From the NCBI GenBank assembly GCA_963735055.1, contig CAVTJN010000019.1, positions 434,001 to 498,000 of the forward strand: a DNA stretch of 64,000 nucleotides, written 5' to 3'. Origin of the DNA: JBBITI01 sp963735055 (GTDB taxonomy: Bacteria > Chloroflexota > Dehalococcoidia > Dehalococcoidales > UBA2162). The first letter of the stretch is position 1. Each line of letters starts with the position of its first letter. This document shows positions 18,778 to 27,244 of this stretch, one piece after another. The notes below the pieces were generated by a model. The model was given only the letters and a program-made list of their open reading frames with translations, was not told the origin of the DNA and searched no databases. A program made the position numbers and the translations under genes.

Positions 18778-18832
18778 ATATTTCGTTGTCGGGAGTGCAT
18801 CGATAGGCACGACTTGCAGTAAAGGAGGCATC

Positions 18833-20017
18833 ATGAAAAAAGTCTACCTGGACAACGCGTCAACGACGCCTCTACTGCCGGAGGTCCGCGATGCGATGCT
18901 ACCCTATCTGGACAACCTGTACGGCAACCCATCGTGCATGCACGAATGGGGGGATGCCGCCCGGGAGGGCATCGAACAGTCCCGGGCCCAGGTTGGCGCA
19001 CTAATCGGAGTTGACGGCGAAGAGATAATCTTCACCGGGAGCGGGACGGAGAGCAATAATTTCGCCGTGAAGGGCCTGGCTCTGGCTCAGCAATCCAAGG
19101 GTAAACACGTGGTCGTTTCAGCCGTGGAGCACTTCTCGGTCTTGAACTCCGCCAAGACCCTTGAGAAATGGGGATTCGAGGTGACCACGGTTCCCGTGGA
19201 CAAGAAGGGCGTGGTGGACCCCGAGGACGTTGCGAAGAGCATTCGCAAAGATACCACGCTTGTATCAATAATCCATGGAAGTTCGGAGGTTGGCACTATC
19301 GAGCCGATACAGGAAATCGCGCGCATCACCAGGGAGCGCAAGGTCCTCCTGCATACCGATGCCGTGGCAACGGCGGGTACCATTCCTGTGAACGCCAGGG
19401 AGTTGGGAGTGGACGCCCTCAGCTTATCCGGCAATCAGTTCTACGGACCCAAGGGATCAGGCGCCCTTTGGGTGCGCAAGGGAGTTCGTATTATCCCGCT
19501 CATGGACGGCGGCGTTCAGGAGGGGGGCCGCCGGGCCGGTACCGAAAACGTCCCCGCGATCGTCGGGCTTGGCAAAGCTGCCGAAATGGCCGGGAAAGAA
19601 ATGGGCGCCCGCATGGCCCGGCTGAGGGGTCTGCGCGACCGGCTTCTCCAAGAGATACCGGCCAAGATCGAGCGGGCGATTATCACCGGTCATCCCGTCA
19701 ACCGCCTGCCGGGACATGCCAGTTTCTGTGTAGAGTTTATCGAAGGCGAAGCCATGATAATGTTGTTGAGCAGCGAGGGAATTGCGGTCACCAGCGGTTC
19801 GGCCTGCACCTCCCGCGCCCTCAAGGCTTCCCATGTGCTCATCGCCATGGGCCTGACGCACGCAGTTGCCCAGGGCTCGCTTCTGGCGAGTCTGGGCATC
19901 AGCAATACTGATGAAGACGTGGATTACGTCATTCAGACACTGCCCCCGATCGTTGACCGTCTCCGTCAGATGTCCCCTCTTTATGCCAAGTACTTGAAGA
20001 AGACCAAAGGAGTTTAG
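18833..20017 (+). CDS. iscS: IscS-type cysteine desulfurase homologue lacking the PLP lysine
   Basis: Normal IscS takes sulfur from cysteine through PLP and passes it as persulfide to IscU. This 394-residue protein keeps the fold and several active-site parts: STTP (10-13), GTESNN (71-76), EH at 99-100, Asp176 and the active Cys325 in SGSACTS. However, the Schiff-base lysine of the usual SGHKFYGPKG is replaced: residues 199-208 read SGNQFYGPKG, so Lys is Gln202 (codon CAG at 19436-19438) and the preceding His is Asn201. The Gln of DAVQ is Ala179, and the Asn of NNEVGT is Ser. Archaeoglobus IscS is a known lysine-less case (Asp). RBS AAAGGAGG fixes the start. Confidence 0.88.
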   Translation: MKKVYLDNASTTPLLPEVRDAMLPYLDNLYGNPSCMHEWGDAAREGIEQSRAQVGALIGVDGEEIIFTGSGTESNNFAVKGLALAQQSKGKHVVVSAVEHFSVLNSAKTLEKWGFEVTTVPVDKKGVVDPEDVAKSIRKDTTLVSIIHGSSEVGTIEPIQEIARITRERKVLLHTDAVATAGTIPVNARELGVDALSLSGNQFYGPKGSGALWVRKGVRIIPLMDGGVQEGGRRAGTENVPAIVGLGKAAEMAGKEMGARMARLRGLRDRLLQEIPAKIERAIITGHPVNRLPGHASFCVEFIEGEAMIMLLSSEGIAVTSGSACTSRALKASHVLIAMGLTHAVAQGSLLASLGISNTDEDVDYVIQTLPPIVDRLRQMSPLYAKYLKKTKGV

Positions 20018-20019
20018 AC

Positions 20020-20439
20020 ATGCCCGTCTACAGTGAAAAGGTAATGGATCACTTTATGCATCCGCGCAACGTCGGCGAGATTCCCGATGCCGACGGCGTT
20101 GGCGAGGTTGGCAATCCAGTCTGTGGGGACATGATGTCCTTCTACATCAAGGTCAAGGACAACCGTCTTGATGATATCAAGTTCAAGACTTTTGGCTGCG
20201 GTGCGGCCATCGCCGTGTCGAGTATGGTCAGCGAGATGGGGATGGGCAAGACCCTGGAAGAGGCCATGAAGATTACGCCGGACCTTGTCGCCGACCAACT
20301 CGAAGGGTTACCCAAGCAAAAGCTCCATTGCTCGAATCTGGGCGCCCAGGCGTTACACAAGGCCATCGAAGACTACCAAAGCAAGCAGCAGACCGCTAAG
20401 CCGACCGCGACAAAGACCGCTGGGAGAGGAAAGGAATAA
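20020..20439 (+). CDS. iscU: IscU-type iron-sulfur cluster scaffold protein
   Basis: IscU is the scaffold on which [2Fe-2S] clusters are built before transfer. The 139-residue protein has all three ligand cysteines: Cys35 in NPVCGD (with the Asp two residues on), Cys60 in FGCGAAIA and Cys104 in KLHCSNL. The C-terminal 20 residues (Lys/Thr/Ala-rich) are an unstructured extension. It starts 2 bases after iscS with AAAGGAG as ribosome site inside the iscS end, and its stop codon overlaps the next start (TAATG). Confidence 0.94.
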   Translation: MPVYSEKVMDHFMHPRNVGEIPDADGVGEVGNPVCGDMMSFYIKVKDNRLDDIKFKTFGCGAAIAVSSMVSEMGMGKTLEEAMKITPDLVADQLEGLPKQKLHCSNLGAQALHKAIEDYQSKQQTAKPTATKTAGRGKE

Positions 20440-20633
20440 TGGTGGAGAAAAATACGGCTGCCTCCAAGAAGGAATACCACTGCCCCTACTGTGATGAAGA
20501 GGTGCGACAGGCAAAACTACCCTGGTGCCAGGCATGCGGCGTGAAGCTCACTGTTTGCACAAAGTGCGGTCAGCCCACGGACAGCGGCGGTAAGGTCTGT
20601 TCGCATTGCGGCACCGCCATCTCCGTAAAATAG
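20439..20633 (+). CDS. Small double zinc-ribbon protein
   Basis: A 64-residue protein with four CxxC knuckles (CPYC, CQAC, CTKC, CSHC), enough for two zinc sites or a metal cluster. It has no other domain. It is translationally coupled to iscU (TAATG overlap) and followed by tusA, so a role in metal or sulfur handling in this operon is likely but unproven. Confidence 0.8.
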   Translation: MVEKNTAASKKEYHCPYCDEEVRQAKLPWCQACGVKLTVCTKCGQPTDSGGKVCSHCGTAISVK

Positions 20634-20649
20634 GGCTCGGGCTGACAGA

Positions 20650-20883
20650 ATGAAAGCTGACAGTACCCTCGACTGCGTTGGGCTCTACTGCCCGATGCCC
20701 ATCGCCAAGACGGCTACCAAGATGAAACAGCTGAAAGTAGGCGAGGTTCTTGAAATTGTGGCTGACGACCAGGGCGTCAAGATGGACATCCCCGCGTGGT
20801 GCAAGACCACCGGACATGAGTGCCTGGCCGTAGAAGAGGCAAATGGAGAGATCCGCGCCTATGTCCGGAAGAAACACGACTGA
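20650..20883 (+). CDS. tusA: TusA/SirA-family sulfur carrier protein
   Basis: A 77-residue TusA-like protein with the N-terminal CPMP motif (Cys14 in LYCPMPIAK). The Cys accepts a persulfide and hands it to acceptors in tRNA thiolation, molybdopterin synthesis or dissimilatory sulfur metabolism. A second Cys pair is present (PAWCKTTGHEC). It is the last gene of iscS-iscU-zinc ribbon-tusA, which supports a sulfur relay. Start ATG 20650 follows the zinc-ribbon stop by 16 bases. Confidence 0.9.
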   Translation: MKADSTLDCVGLYCPMPIAKTATKMKQLKVGEVLEIVADDQGVKMDIPAWCKTTGHECLAVEEANGEIRAYVRKKHD

Positions 20884-21047
20884 ACGCCCGGCCAAGTGTC
20901 AAACCTCAACTCAAGAAGTGAACCCTGACCTGGGGAAGGGACTACAAGACCTGAGAATCGGCCTGCGGCTCTGATCTTTCTGTTTCCGGCTCGACCCAGT
21001 TATCGTGACAAGCGACAGCATAATGGCGGCCGGTTCTGGTTCTTGAG

Positions 21048-22553
21048 CTACGGGGTGGCGGCTGGGGGTGAAGCGGCAAAAATCACACTGTACAGGTCCT
21101 CGCCGTAGCTCGTTTCCAGCGGCTTGCTCTCGGACAGTCTGTAGGTACGCGAACCATCTGCGGTTCTCTCGGCCCGAAGCGACATGACCTCCCCCATCCC
21201 CGATTCGTAGAATCCAAGAGCAAATGGATACAAATGAGTTACAAAGAATACCTTGACGCGCCGGTCCAACAAAGCTCTGACGATTTGACTCGCAATCTCA
21301 GATCCTTCTCTCTGGTTCGTCGCAGCGAAGGCCTCGTTGAACAACACGAGTGAGTCCCGGGTGAGGTGATCCGCGATCTGACTCATCCGGTTGAGTTCTT
21401 CATCCAGCTTGCCGCTCTCCATGGATACGTCTTCTCTTCGTCTGAAGTGAGTAAAGAGTCCGGCACACAAATTGGCACTGAAGGAGCGGGCTGGGACAAA
21501 CATTCCGCATTGCATCATTGTCTGGGCCAGTCCGATACTCCGAATAAAAGTGGTCTTGCCCCCTTTGTTCGCTCCGGTGACAAGGATGAATCCCTTGCCA
21601 TCGGCACAGATATCGTTTGGCACCACAGGTTGCCGCGTCTCCAGGGACAGAGAAAGGTCGTAAAGCCCTTCAAATGAAAGCCTGCGCTCAACGGCAGGGA
21701 CCGGCATCGGAAAGCACACGGCATCCCCCGAGTTCGTGAGATGCTCGTGCAAATTGACGCAGCCGACGTAGAATGCCAGTTCACCCTGCAGTCCAACCAG
21801 GAAATTCATGATGTGCTCCGCAGACTGAGCGGCAGCGTTGGCTACAAGGTTGATTCCCCTGTTGTTGAGTTCGCCCAGCATTCTGGCAGAAGTCTCATCA
21901 CGGTCGGCAATGTGAAACGAAAAGCTTTCCGACCGTCTTCCGAACACCCTACGGATCCAGTTCTTCTCCTCCATATTCGGCCTTCGGACACTGTAGCCCG
22001 TGCCTTTATTCCCTCTCCCCAGGCGGGCGCTGATGAGTAGGCCTTCGGGGAATCGCAACTCAGTGATGCTGGACTGCACTTCACTCAGATATTCGTCGCT
22101 GATTTCCTTCTTGAGTCGCGTAAAAAAGTCGGCAAAGCCGTCTGAAACGAACTTGTCAGCATGATCGTCAGCGATACTCCTCAGCCCTTTCAGAGCACCG
22201 ACGAATATCTGCAAGGTCTCTACTGCGCCGGACAATACTGAAGGTGGATAAGCCGAGATCTCAGAACCCCAGTAGGACTTCTTCCTGCTCTCGATGGCGT
22301 CGACGGCAATTAAGTACATGGTTCTGACGAGCGAAGCATTCTTGAGGCAATCATTGAGTACTGCCTGGCGGTACAATACTATGTCTAGTTGACCATCCAG
22401 GCTGGACAGCACCGCGCTCTTAGCGACATCGTGCAAGAATTTGTCGCCAGCAGCCATGGCACCGAAGACGCTATCAAGCTGAAGGTCCTGGATGAGATCA
22501 GGAGCATTCCAGGGCAGCCCCGCGTCCAGGTCGAAGTCGCGGTCTTTGTACAT
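21048..22553 (-). CDS. MutS-like ATPase, second gene of a tandem pair
   Basis: About 501 residues related to the C-terminal half of MutS: a helical lever/clamp-like region (1-300) and an ABC-type ATPase with Walker A GANKGGKTT (327-335), the MutS-like FVPARSFSANLCAGLFTHF region, SLVLFNEAFAAT as Walker B, and FFVTHLYPF as the switch His motif. The Walker B Asp of MutS (LMDE) is Asn406 here, while Glu407 is kept. There is no mismatch-reading domain and no Smr nuclease domain. The start ATG 22553 lies 11 bases after the stop of the related upstream gene, so the two are co-translated and may form a heterodimer. Function unknown. Confidence 0.82.
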   Translation of the reverse strand: MYKDRDFDLDAGLPWNAPDLIQDLQLDSVFGAMAAGDKFLHDVAKSAVLSSLDGQLDIVLYRQAVLNDCLKNASLVRTMYLIAVDAIESRKKSYWGSEISAYPPSVLSGAVETLQIFVGALKGLRSIADDHADKFVSDGFADFFTRLKKEISDEYLSEVQSSITELRFPEGLLISARLGRGNKGTGYSVRRPNMEEKNWIRRVFGRRSESFSFHIADRDETSARMLGELNNRGINLVANAAAQSAEHIMNFLVGLQGELAFYVGCVNLHEHLTNSGDAVCFPMPVPAVERRLSFEGLYDLSLSLETRQPVVPNDICADGKGFILVTGANKGGKTTFIRSIGLAQTMMQCGMFVPARSFSANLCAGLFTHFRRREDVSMESGKLDEELNRMSQIADHLTRDSLVLFNEAFAATNQREGSEIASQIVRALLDRRVKVFFVTHLYPFALGFYESGMGEVMSLRAERTADGSRTYRLSESKPLETSYGEDLYSVIFAASPPAATP

Positions 22554-22564
22554 GAGGCAGACCT

Positions 22565-24100
22565 TCACTGCTTGATACGCTCCTTCAGCGCCTTGTACGT
22601 CAGGCCGTATTTCTCGGCGATTGCCGCGGCGTAAGATAGACCGTTGGCAGGCCTCCTCACGATCTTGTAGGTGCGCAGTGTCGGATCCTCGGGAACCACC
22701 AGGCTGACCAGGCTGACCGCCTTGTCGCTGTATGACGCCAACTCTTCGATGAAGGTCACCCACAGGCACAGCAAGTCCAACTGGCTTATGAATCCCATCA
22801 CCTTCTTGCTCAGGGAGATAGCATCATTCAAAGTAGTGGAGGTCAGAATCTCGTTGGTGATGATGATGCTGCGCGGAGTCGCCTCTTCAAGAATGCCATG
22901 GATCCTCACGAGATCGTCTTCTAGTTTGCTTCTCAGATCCTCGACATTCTCTTCCTTCTCAAAATGAGTGAATATTCTGTCGAACAAGAAGAGTTTCGCT
23001 TCTTTTCCCGGTACCGGGCAACCCAGGCTTGCCAGATAGTGTGCCTGTCCGAATGCTCGGGCGAAGGTGGTCTTACCTCCATGGTTGGGTCCGGACACCA
23101 CGAAAATGCGTTCTCCACCCTGCAAGTGAAAGTCGTTGCATACGACCCGCCTGCCGTCAGCGAGGAACTTGTTGGCCAGAGCCAGATCAAAGCCTTCCAC
23201 GTCTGAGATCTCCTTACTTGTGTCGGAGACTTCAGGGCAACAGAAATTCAATCCATCGGCCTTGATCGGTTTGAGGAAGTCCAGGTAGGCAACGTAGAAT
23301 TGCGCCTCACGGTCGAAAGCGGCAACCGTCGGATCGAGAAAGTCCTTGTTCCTCTCGCAGAAGCTTCTCAGCGTCTCAAACGTATCGGGATAGAGCAGTG
23401 CCACCCTTTCGACGATCTGCGCTTCTACCTCGTTCATTTCTACCGGGTCCGGGAATCTGGCCCGATAGTCCCTGGCTTCGCCCTGCCTGAATCTCTCGAA
23501 TGCCTTTTCCACTACGGCGCCGTAGTCTGTCTCAGACTCGCACCTGCGTACAGTGACATTTTTCCCCCTGATACGCAGGCAATACTCCGCGGACGCCAGA
23601 TCAGCCTTCAGTTGCCTCGTTTCCACTTCAAGTAGCCGGAAGCGTTCCGAATTCGAGTAGTCCTTCATATAATCTCGAAACGCCATGAAGCCCCGGGATC
23701 TCAGATCGGTCGCCGACAAATCGCGAGCGAGGGAGTCAACTGCTCCGCAATAGACCTCTACGGCATCAAGGAACCACCTTTGCTTCTGGATCGGATAGTA
23801 CAACCTGTCAGCCCGTGCCAGATAGCCACGCATCGTGTGCATCTGTTGTGCGAAAACCCCAACAATCCGTGCGGGGTCTCGTCCTTCAAACTCCTGCATC
23901 ACTTCATAGCGATACTCGATTGCACCAACACGTTTCAATGGAGACCAGAAGAACGGCCTGAGATCGTATTCTTCTTTGCCCTTGACCACGACTTCCACGA
24001 TCTGATCGAGATTCAGGTCGATGAAGAATTCGGGCATCGCATGTGTATGCGTCCCGGCCCTATCTTCAGGTGTCTCAAACAAGATGCTTTCGAAATTCAT
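22565..24100 (-). CDS. MutS-like ATPase, first gene of a tandem pair
   Basis: A 511-residue partner of the next gene. Residues 1-310 are helical. The ATPase has Walker A GPNHGGKTT (337-345), a MutS-like segment ending LFDRIFTHFEKEENVED, SIIITNEILTST as Walker B (Asn416-Glu417 instead of Asp-Glu) and LLCLWVTFIEELASY where MutS has its THY/H switch; here no His is evident. The N-terminus MNFESILFE is preceded by a weak ribosome site. It is clearly a MutS relative without lesion-recognition domains; a role in mismatch repair should not be assumed. Confidence 0.8.
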   Translation of the reverse strand: MNFESILFETPEDRAGTHTHAMPEFFIDLNLDQIVEVVVKGKEEYDLRPFFWSPLKRVGAIEYRYEVMQEFEGRDPARIVGVFAQQMHTMRGYLARADRLYYPIQKQRWFLDAVEVYCGAVDSLARDLSATDLRSRGFMAFRDYMKDYSNSERFRLLEVETRQLKADLASAEYCLRIRGKNVTVRRCESETDYGAVVEKAFERFRQGEARDYRARFPDPVEMNEVEAQIVERVALLYPDTFETLRSFCERNKDFLDPTVAAFDREAQFYVAYLDFLKPIKADGLNFCCPEVSDTSKEISDVEGFDLALANKFLADGRRVVCNDFHLQGGERIFVVSGPNHGGKTTFARAFGQAHYLASLGCPVPGKEAKLFLFDRIFTHFEKEENVEDLRSKLEDDLVRIHGILEEATPRSIIITNEILTSTTLNDAISLSKKVMGFISQLDLLCLWVTFIEELASYSDKAVSLVSLVVPEDPTLRTYKIVRRPANGLSYAAAIAEKYGLTYKALKERIKQ

Positions 24101-24135
24101 GGGAGGAAAGACCCTCTATCATATTCCAACATCAA

Positions 24136-24169
24136 AGAAGCCTCCACAGCCAGGCTGATAGAGGCTTCT
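24136..24169 (-). terminator. 9-bp hairpin upstream of the MutS-like pair
   Basis: AGAAGCCTC/GAGGCTTCT pair perfectly around a 16-base loop, 36 bases before the ATG at 24100. On the minus strand it is followed by TTTGATGTT, a weak U-tract, so it may be a second terminator of the upstream operon or an attenuator of the MutS-like genes. Confidence 0.4.
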
Positions 24170-24307
24170 ACCGCACCGATGGTTTTCGCGAGCCACGCTC
24201 CGGTGACCTTCATCACTCAGTATTCAGTATTAGAGTATAACAAGAGTCCGCCGGCACCGGCAATTGCCGCACGGGCAACGCCTGCAATACCTTCGCATGC
24301 CAGTAAA

Positions 24308-24340
24308 AAAGCTCGCCAAACGGTGATACTGGCGAGCTTT
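24308..24340 (-). terminator. Strong intrinsic terminator of the gld operon
   Basis: An 11-bp perfect stem (AAAGCTCGCCA / TGGCGAGCTTT) with an 11-base loop. Read on the minus strand it ends in a run of six T, 30 bases after the DUF4340 stop codon. This is a textbook Rho-independent terminator and closes the operon that begins at 29219. Confidence 0.85.
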
Positions 24341-24369
24341 GATCAACCTGCTTTGGAGACCAATGCCAC

Positions 24370-24951
24370 CTAGGGTTTCGGCGTTGTGGTGGCCGGTTTA
24401 GCATAGGGAGGCTCTTTCACCAGCTTCGAAAGAACGTCATACCAGGTATAGTCCACCGTCGCCACTGCCCCTGTACCCGGAGCCTTGACGTAGTAGTTGC
24501 TCCCATCCGGGGTCCTGTCACCAACCTCTATTTGCATCGTCCGGTCATAGATAAGGTCGAGATCGATCACCATCTTCGGGCTGTCGAATCCGTACAGAAC
24601 AAGCTGCTCGGGAGTTGCATTGTTGTTGATCACCCGGTCGGCGCCCGGTCCGCTCAGAAGCAAAGGTATTCCACCACCCCACCGCTGCGAATCGACCGGA
24701 GAATGGTTGGCATCATCGAAAAACCAAGGGAACTTGTCTTCCTGCTTGATTCTAACGAAAGACTGGGGCTGGACCGGAGGGCTCTCCTCAGGCAGGCTCA
24801 GAGTCACGCGATCGATATCTTCTTGTTCGATCAGCCAGACATATTCCTTGGGCGGCTGAGGAGGCGCCGGCCTTGGCCGCGACACCAGGTAGAACGCCCC
24901 TCCAAGAACCGCGAGTACTACCAGGAGGATTACGATGCTTCTAGTTCTCAA
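24370..24951 (-). CDS. DUF4340-domain membrane-anchored protein
   Basis: A 193-residue protein with an N-terminal membrane anchor (IVILLVVLAVLGGAFYLV, residues 6-23). The outer domain contains the DUF4340-type pattern of paired beta motifs (WFFDDANHSPVDSQRW; LVLYGFDSPKMVIDL). DUF4340 proteins commonly follow gldG-type genes, as here, and probably work at the outer face with the ABC complex; the function is unknown. The apparent start is TTG at 24951, 14 bases after gldG. The C-terminus is short and proline/threonine-rich. Confidence 0.8.
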   Translation of the reverse strand: MRTRSIVILLVVLAVLGGAFYLVSRPRPAPPQPPKEYVWLIEQEDIDRVTLSLPEESPPVQPQSFVRIKQEDKFPWFFDDANHSPVDSQRWGGGIPLLLSGPGADRVINNNATPEQLVLYGFDSPKMVIDLDLIYDRTMQIEVGDRTPDGSNYYVKAPGTGAVATVDYTWYDVLSKLVKEPPYAKPATTTPKP

Positions 24952-24965
24952 GGCTCAAATCCCCG

Positions 24966-26525
24966 TCAACTGCGATACCACCAGACTATCGCCCCTATCA
25001 GCAGGACGAGGACGGATGGCAAAGCCAGGCTTGAATAAGTAATGAAATTGGTCTGGTCCTCGTTAACGACAAGCTTACGGAATGGCTGAGCAGCCCGACG
25101 AATGGAAATCAATTCCGTTTCCTGCGCCAGCCAGTTGACGGAATTGAGGAACAGGTCACCATTGTTGACCTGTGAAAAATGCTCGTCAGAGGCGAAATCG
25201 GAATCGCCGATGACAATTATCCGATCCATGATGATACCGATATTAACCGGACCAGGAACGTCGGTATCCTCGTTGAAGACCGGTTCTTTGGTTGGGTCGA
25301 AGTCTTTCTGCAGCCAGCTACCCAGGCTTGAATGCACTAGAGGCACGAGGTCTGTCGAATCGTCCAATGACAGAATCCCAACTGCACTCGGGAAGTAGCA
25401 TGTGAGGGGCAACCCTTGAGTCTGGCTGAAGAAATTCCCTGCACTGGGCACTAGCGGCGTATCGTTATTTGGAGCCACTGACGAGGCGATATCCACGACC
25501 GTGCCATTGCCAAGAGCGAGGTTCCAGGGCGCGAGAATCTCATTTATCCCATCCGGATAATTCGGGTCGGTGAGTATGAACGCATGGCCGCCCTTCGCGA
25601 TGTAATCGAGGATGGCACTTGTTTCAGCGGAAGTCAGCGGCGTTTGGGGAGCCGCAAGAACCAAGACCGAAGCATCGGCAGGAACGACCGGATCAGTTAT
25701 GAGATTAACCGTATCCACAACATACAAGTCGTCGCGCAACCCCCTCAGCACGCGGCTGTACTTGCCGCCAAGATCGGCCTCACTATGGCCGGTCACGAAG
25801 TAGACTTTCTTCTGGGCCGCCCCTGTCACTTCCAGGATGGCACTGGTGAAGCCATGCTCCGCCTCCACTTCCTGAGGGACGCCAGTATCCGAAAACTGTA
25901 TGATCTGCGAAGGTAGGACCTGACGGCGGTGGTCTCCGCTTTCGAAGACCACTGTCTGGTACTGGAACACACCATACTCCCGCGCTCGGTCAGGGTGCAC
26001 ATCAGGGTCGATCACCTCGATTGTTATGAGCTTATTGTATCGCTGGTACTCAAGAAGCAGACTCTGAGCATAAATAGTAAGACCGTATTGGTCTTTGGAA
26101 GGCACAAAGAAGCAGAGCGCTTTGATCGGCTTATCGACCTTTGCCAGAACGTCTTTCGTCTGTTGGGTCAGAGTGAACTGAGAAAGCTTGGTCACATCAT
26201 ATCGCGTTGCCGCCAGTATCCTCGGATCCTGGGAAGCGAAAAGAACGACGCCATTGGCCAGGACAATGATACCGAGGAAAATCATGGCCATGAGAGTCGT
26301 GCCTGCACCAAGTCGGCCACGCCTCCCCGTGAAGACGGCTTTGATCTGTTGGAAATCCACAACGACGGCCGCAACCAGCAGGATAACTCCGGCGGCCATA
26401 ACAGCCAGAGCTGCCAGCCTTATCTCGCTGAAAGCAACCATGGTGAGCAGGCCAACGACAAGGAGGGCCAGCCCGATTATCGCGAACACCTTGGTATAGG
26501 GATGTGCTTGCGGTTGGCGCTGCAT
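24966..26525 (-). CDS. GldG-family ABC-associated auxiliary protein
   Basis: A 519-residue protein with three N-terminal membrane segments within the first 105 residues, a long extracytoplasmic domain of the GldG/ABC-transport-auxiliary type (KALCFFVPSKDQYGL; YFVTGHSEADLGG; ADASVLVLAAPQTPLTSAE) and a C-terminal membrane helix ending VLLIGAIVWWYRS. In Bacteroidetes GldG is needed for gliding; elsewhere its role is open. The ATG at 26525 overlaps the stop of gldF (TGATG) with AGGTGG 6 bases upstream, so it was preferred to the GTG at 26534. Confidence 0.88.
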   Translation of the reverse strand: MQRQPQAHPYTKVFAIIGLALLVVGLLTMVAFSEIRLAALAVMAAGVILLVAAVVVDFQQIKAVFTGRRGRLGAGTTLMAMIFLGIIVLANGVVLFASQDPRILAATRYDVTKLSQFTLTQQTKDVLAKVDKPIKALCFFVPSKDQYGLTIYAQSLLLEYQRYNKLITIEVIDPDVHPDRAREYGVFQYQTVVFESGDHRRQVLPSQIIQFSDTGVPQEVEAEHGFTSAILEVTGAAQKKVYFVTGHSEADLGGKYSRVLRGLRDDLYVVDTVNLITDPVVPADASVLVLAAPQTPLTSAETSAILDYIAKGGHAFILTDPNYPDGINEILAPWNLALGNGTVVDIASSVAPNNDTPLVPSAGNFFSQTQGLPLTCYFPSAVGILSLDDSTDLVPLVHSSLGSWLQKDFDPTKEPVFNEDTDVPGPVNIGIIMDRIIVIGDSDFASDEHFSQVNNGDLFLNSVNWLAQETELISIRRAAQPFRKLVVNEDQTNFITYSSLALPSVLVLLIGAIVWWYRS

Positions 26526-27244
26526 CAGTTCCACCTGCTATTCTCGAGGGTACGCACCGCCAGAAAGAGGAACAAGGCGGTGATGCTTAGATAGTAGACC
26601 ACGCCACGGAGATCGATGATCCCCCTCACAAAGTCAGGGAGATAATTGGCGGACGAAAAATAGGCAACCGCGCCGCCAATGCCGGCAGGCAATAGCGAAG
26701 CCGCTGCTCCGAGAAACCATAACCCCAGAAGGATGCCCCCACCCACCACCGCTGACAGTATTTGATTGGCGGTAATCGAGGAGGCAAACAGACCAACAGC
26801 CAGCGAAGAGACGCCCAGCAGAATAAGACCGAGATACCCACTAAAAATCGGCCCCAGGTCTGGGTCACCATAGATCTTCAGCATTATCGGGAAGTAAAGG
26901 GTGAAGGCGAACATAACAAGCATCACAAACACGCTGCCGAGGAACTTGCCAATCACTAGTTCGCTGTCGCGTATGGGCGCCGTCATCAGAAGCTCGATCG
27001 TCCCAAGCTTCTTCTCTTCCGAGATCAGCCTCATGCTCAACAAAGCCATGAACAGCAGGATCACAGCTACATAGAATTGGCTCCCCAGCACTCCACGCAG
27101 GCTCGTCTCATCTCGCCATGCTGAGCTGAACAGCACAAAGAAGGCGCCCGTTCCAACAAGAAAGAAGGTTGCTATTATGTAAGCCATCGGCGAAGCCAGG
27201 TAGGACTTGAACTCCCTGGTGCCAATGGTCCAGATATTCCTCAT
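26525..27244 (-). CDS. GldF-type ABC-2 permease
   Basis: A 239-residue permease with six membrane segments, typical of ABC-2 exporters: TREFKSYLASPMAYIIATFF at the N-terminus and SEEKKLGTIELLMTAPIRDSE between helices 2 and 3, the coupling region of this family. It overlaps gldA by 4 bases (ATGA) and gldG by 1 base, so the three are tightly coupled. Confidence 0.92.
   Translation of the reverse strand: MRNIWTIGTREFKSYLASPMAYIIATFFLVGTGAFFVLFSSAWRDETSLRGVLGSQFYVAVILLFMALLSMRLISEEKKLGTIELLMTAPIRDSELVIGKFLGSVFVMLVMFAFTLYFPIMLKIYGDPDLGPIFSGYLGLILLGVSSLAVGLFASSITANQILSAVVGGGILLGLWFLGAAASLLPAGIGGAVAYFSSANYLPDFVRGIIDLRGVVYYLSITALFLFLAVRTLENSRWN

Noticed and set aside
24210..24240. Short direct repeat CAGTATTCAGTATT as a possible repeat array
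   Set aside because: Only two adjacent 7-base copies exist; this is within chance for an AT-rich spacer.
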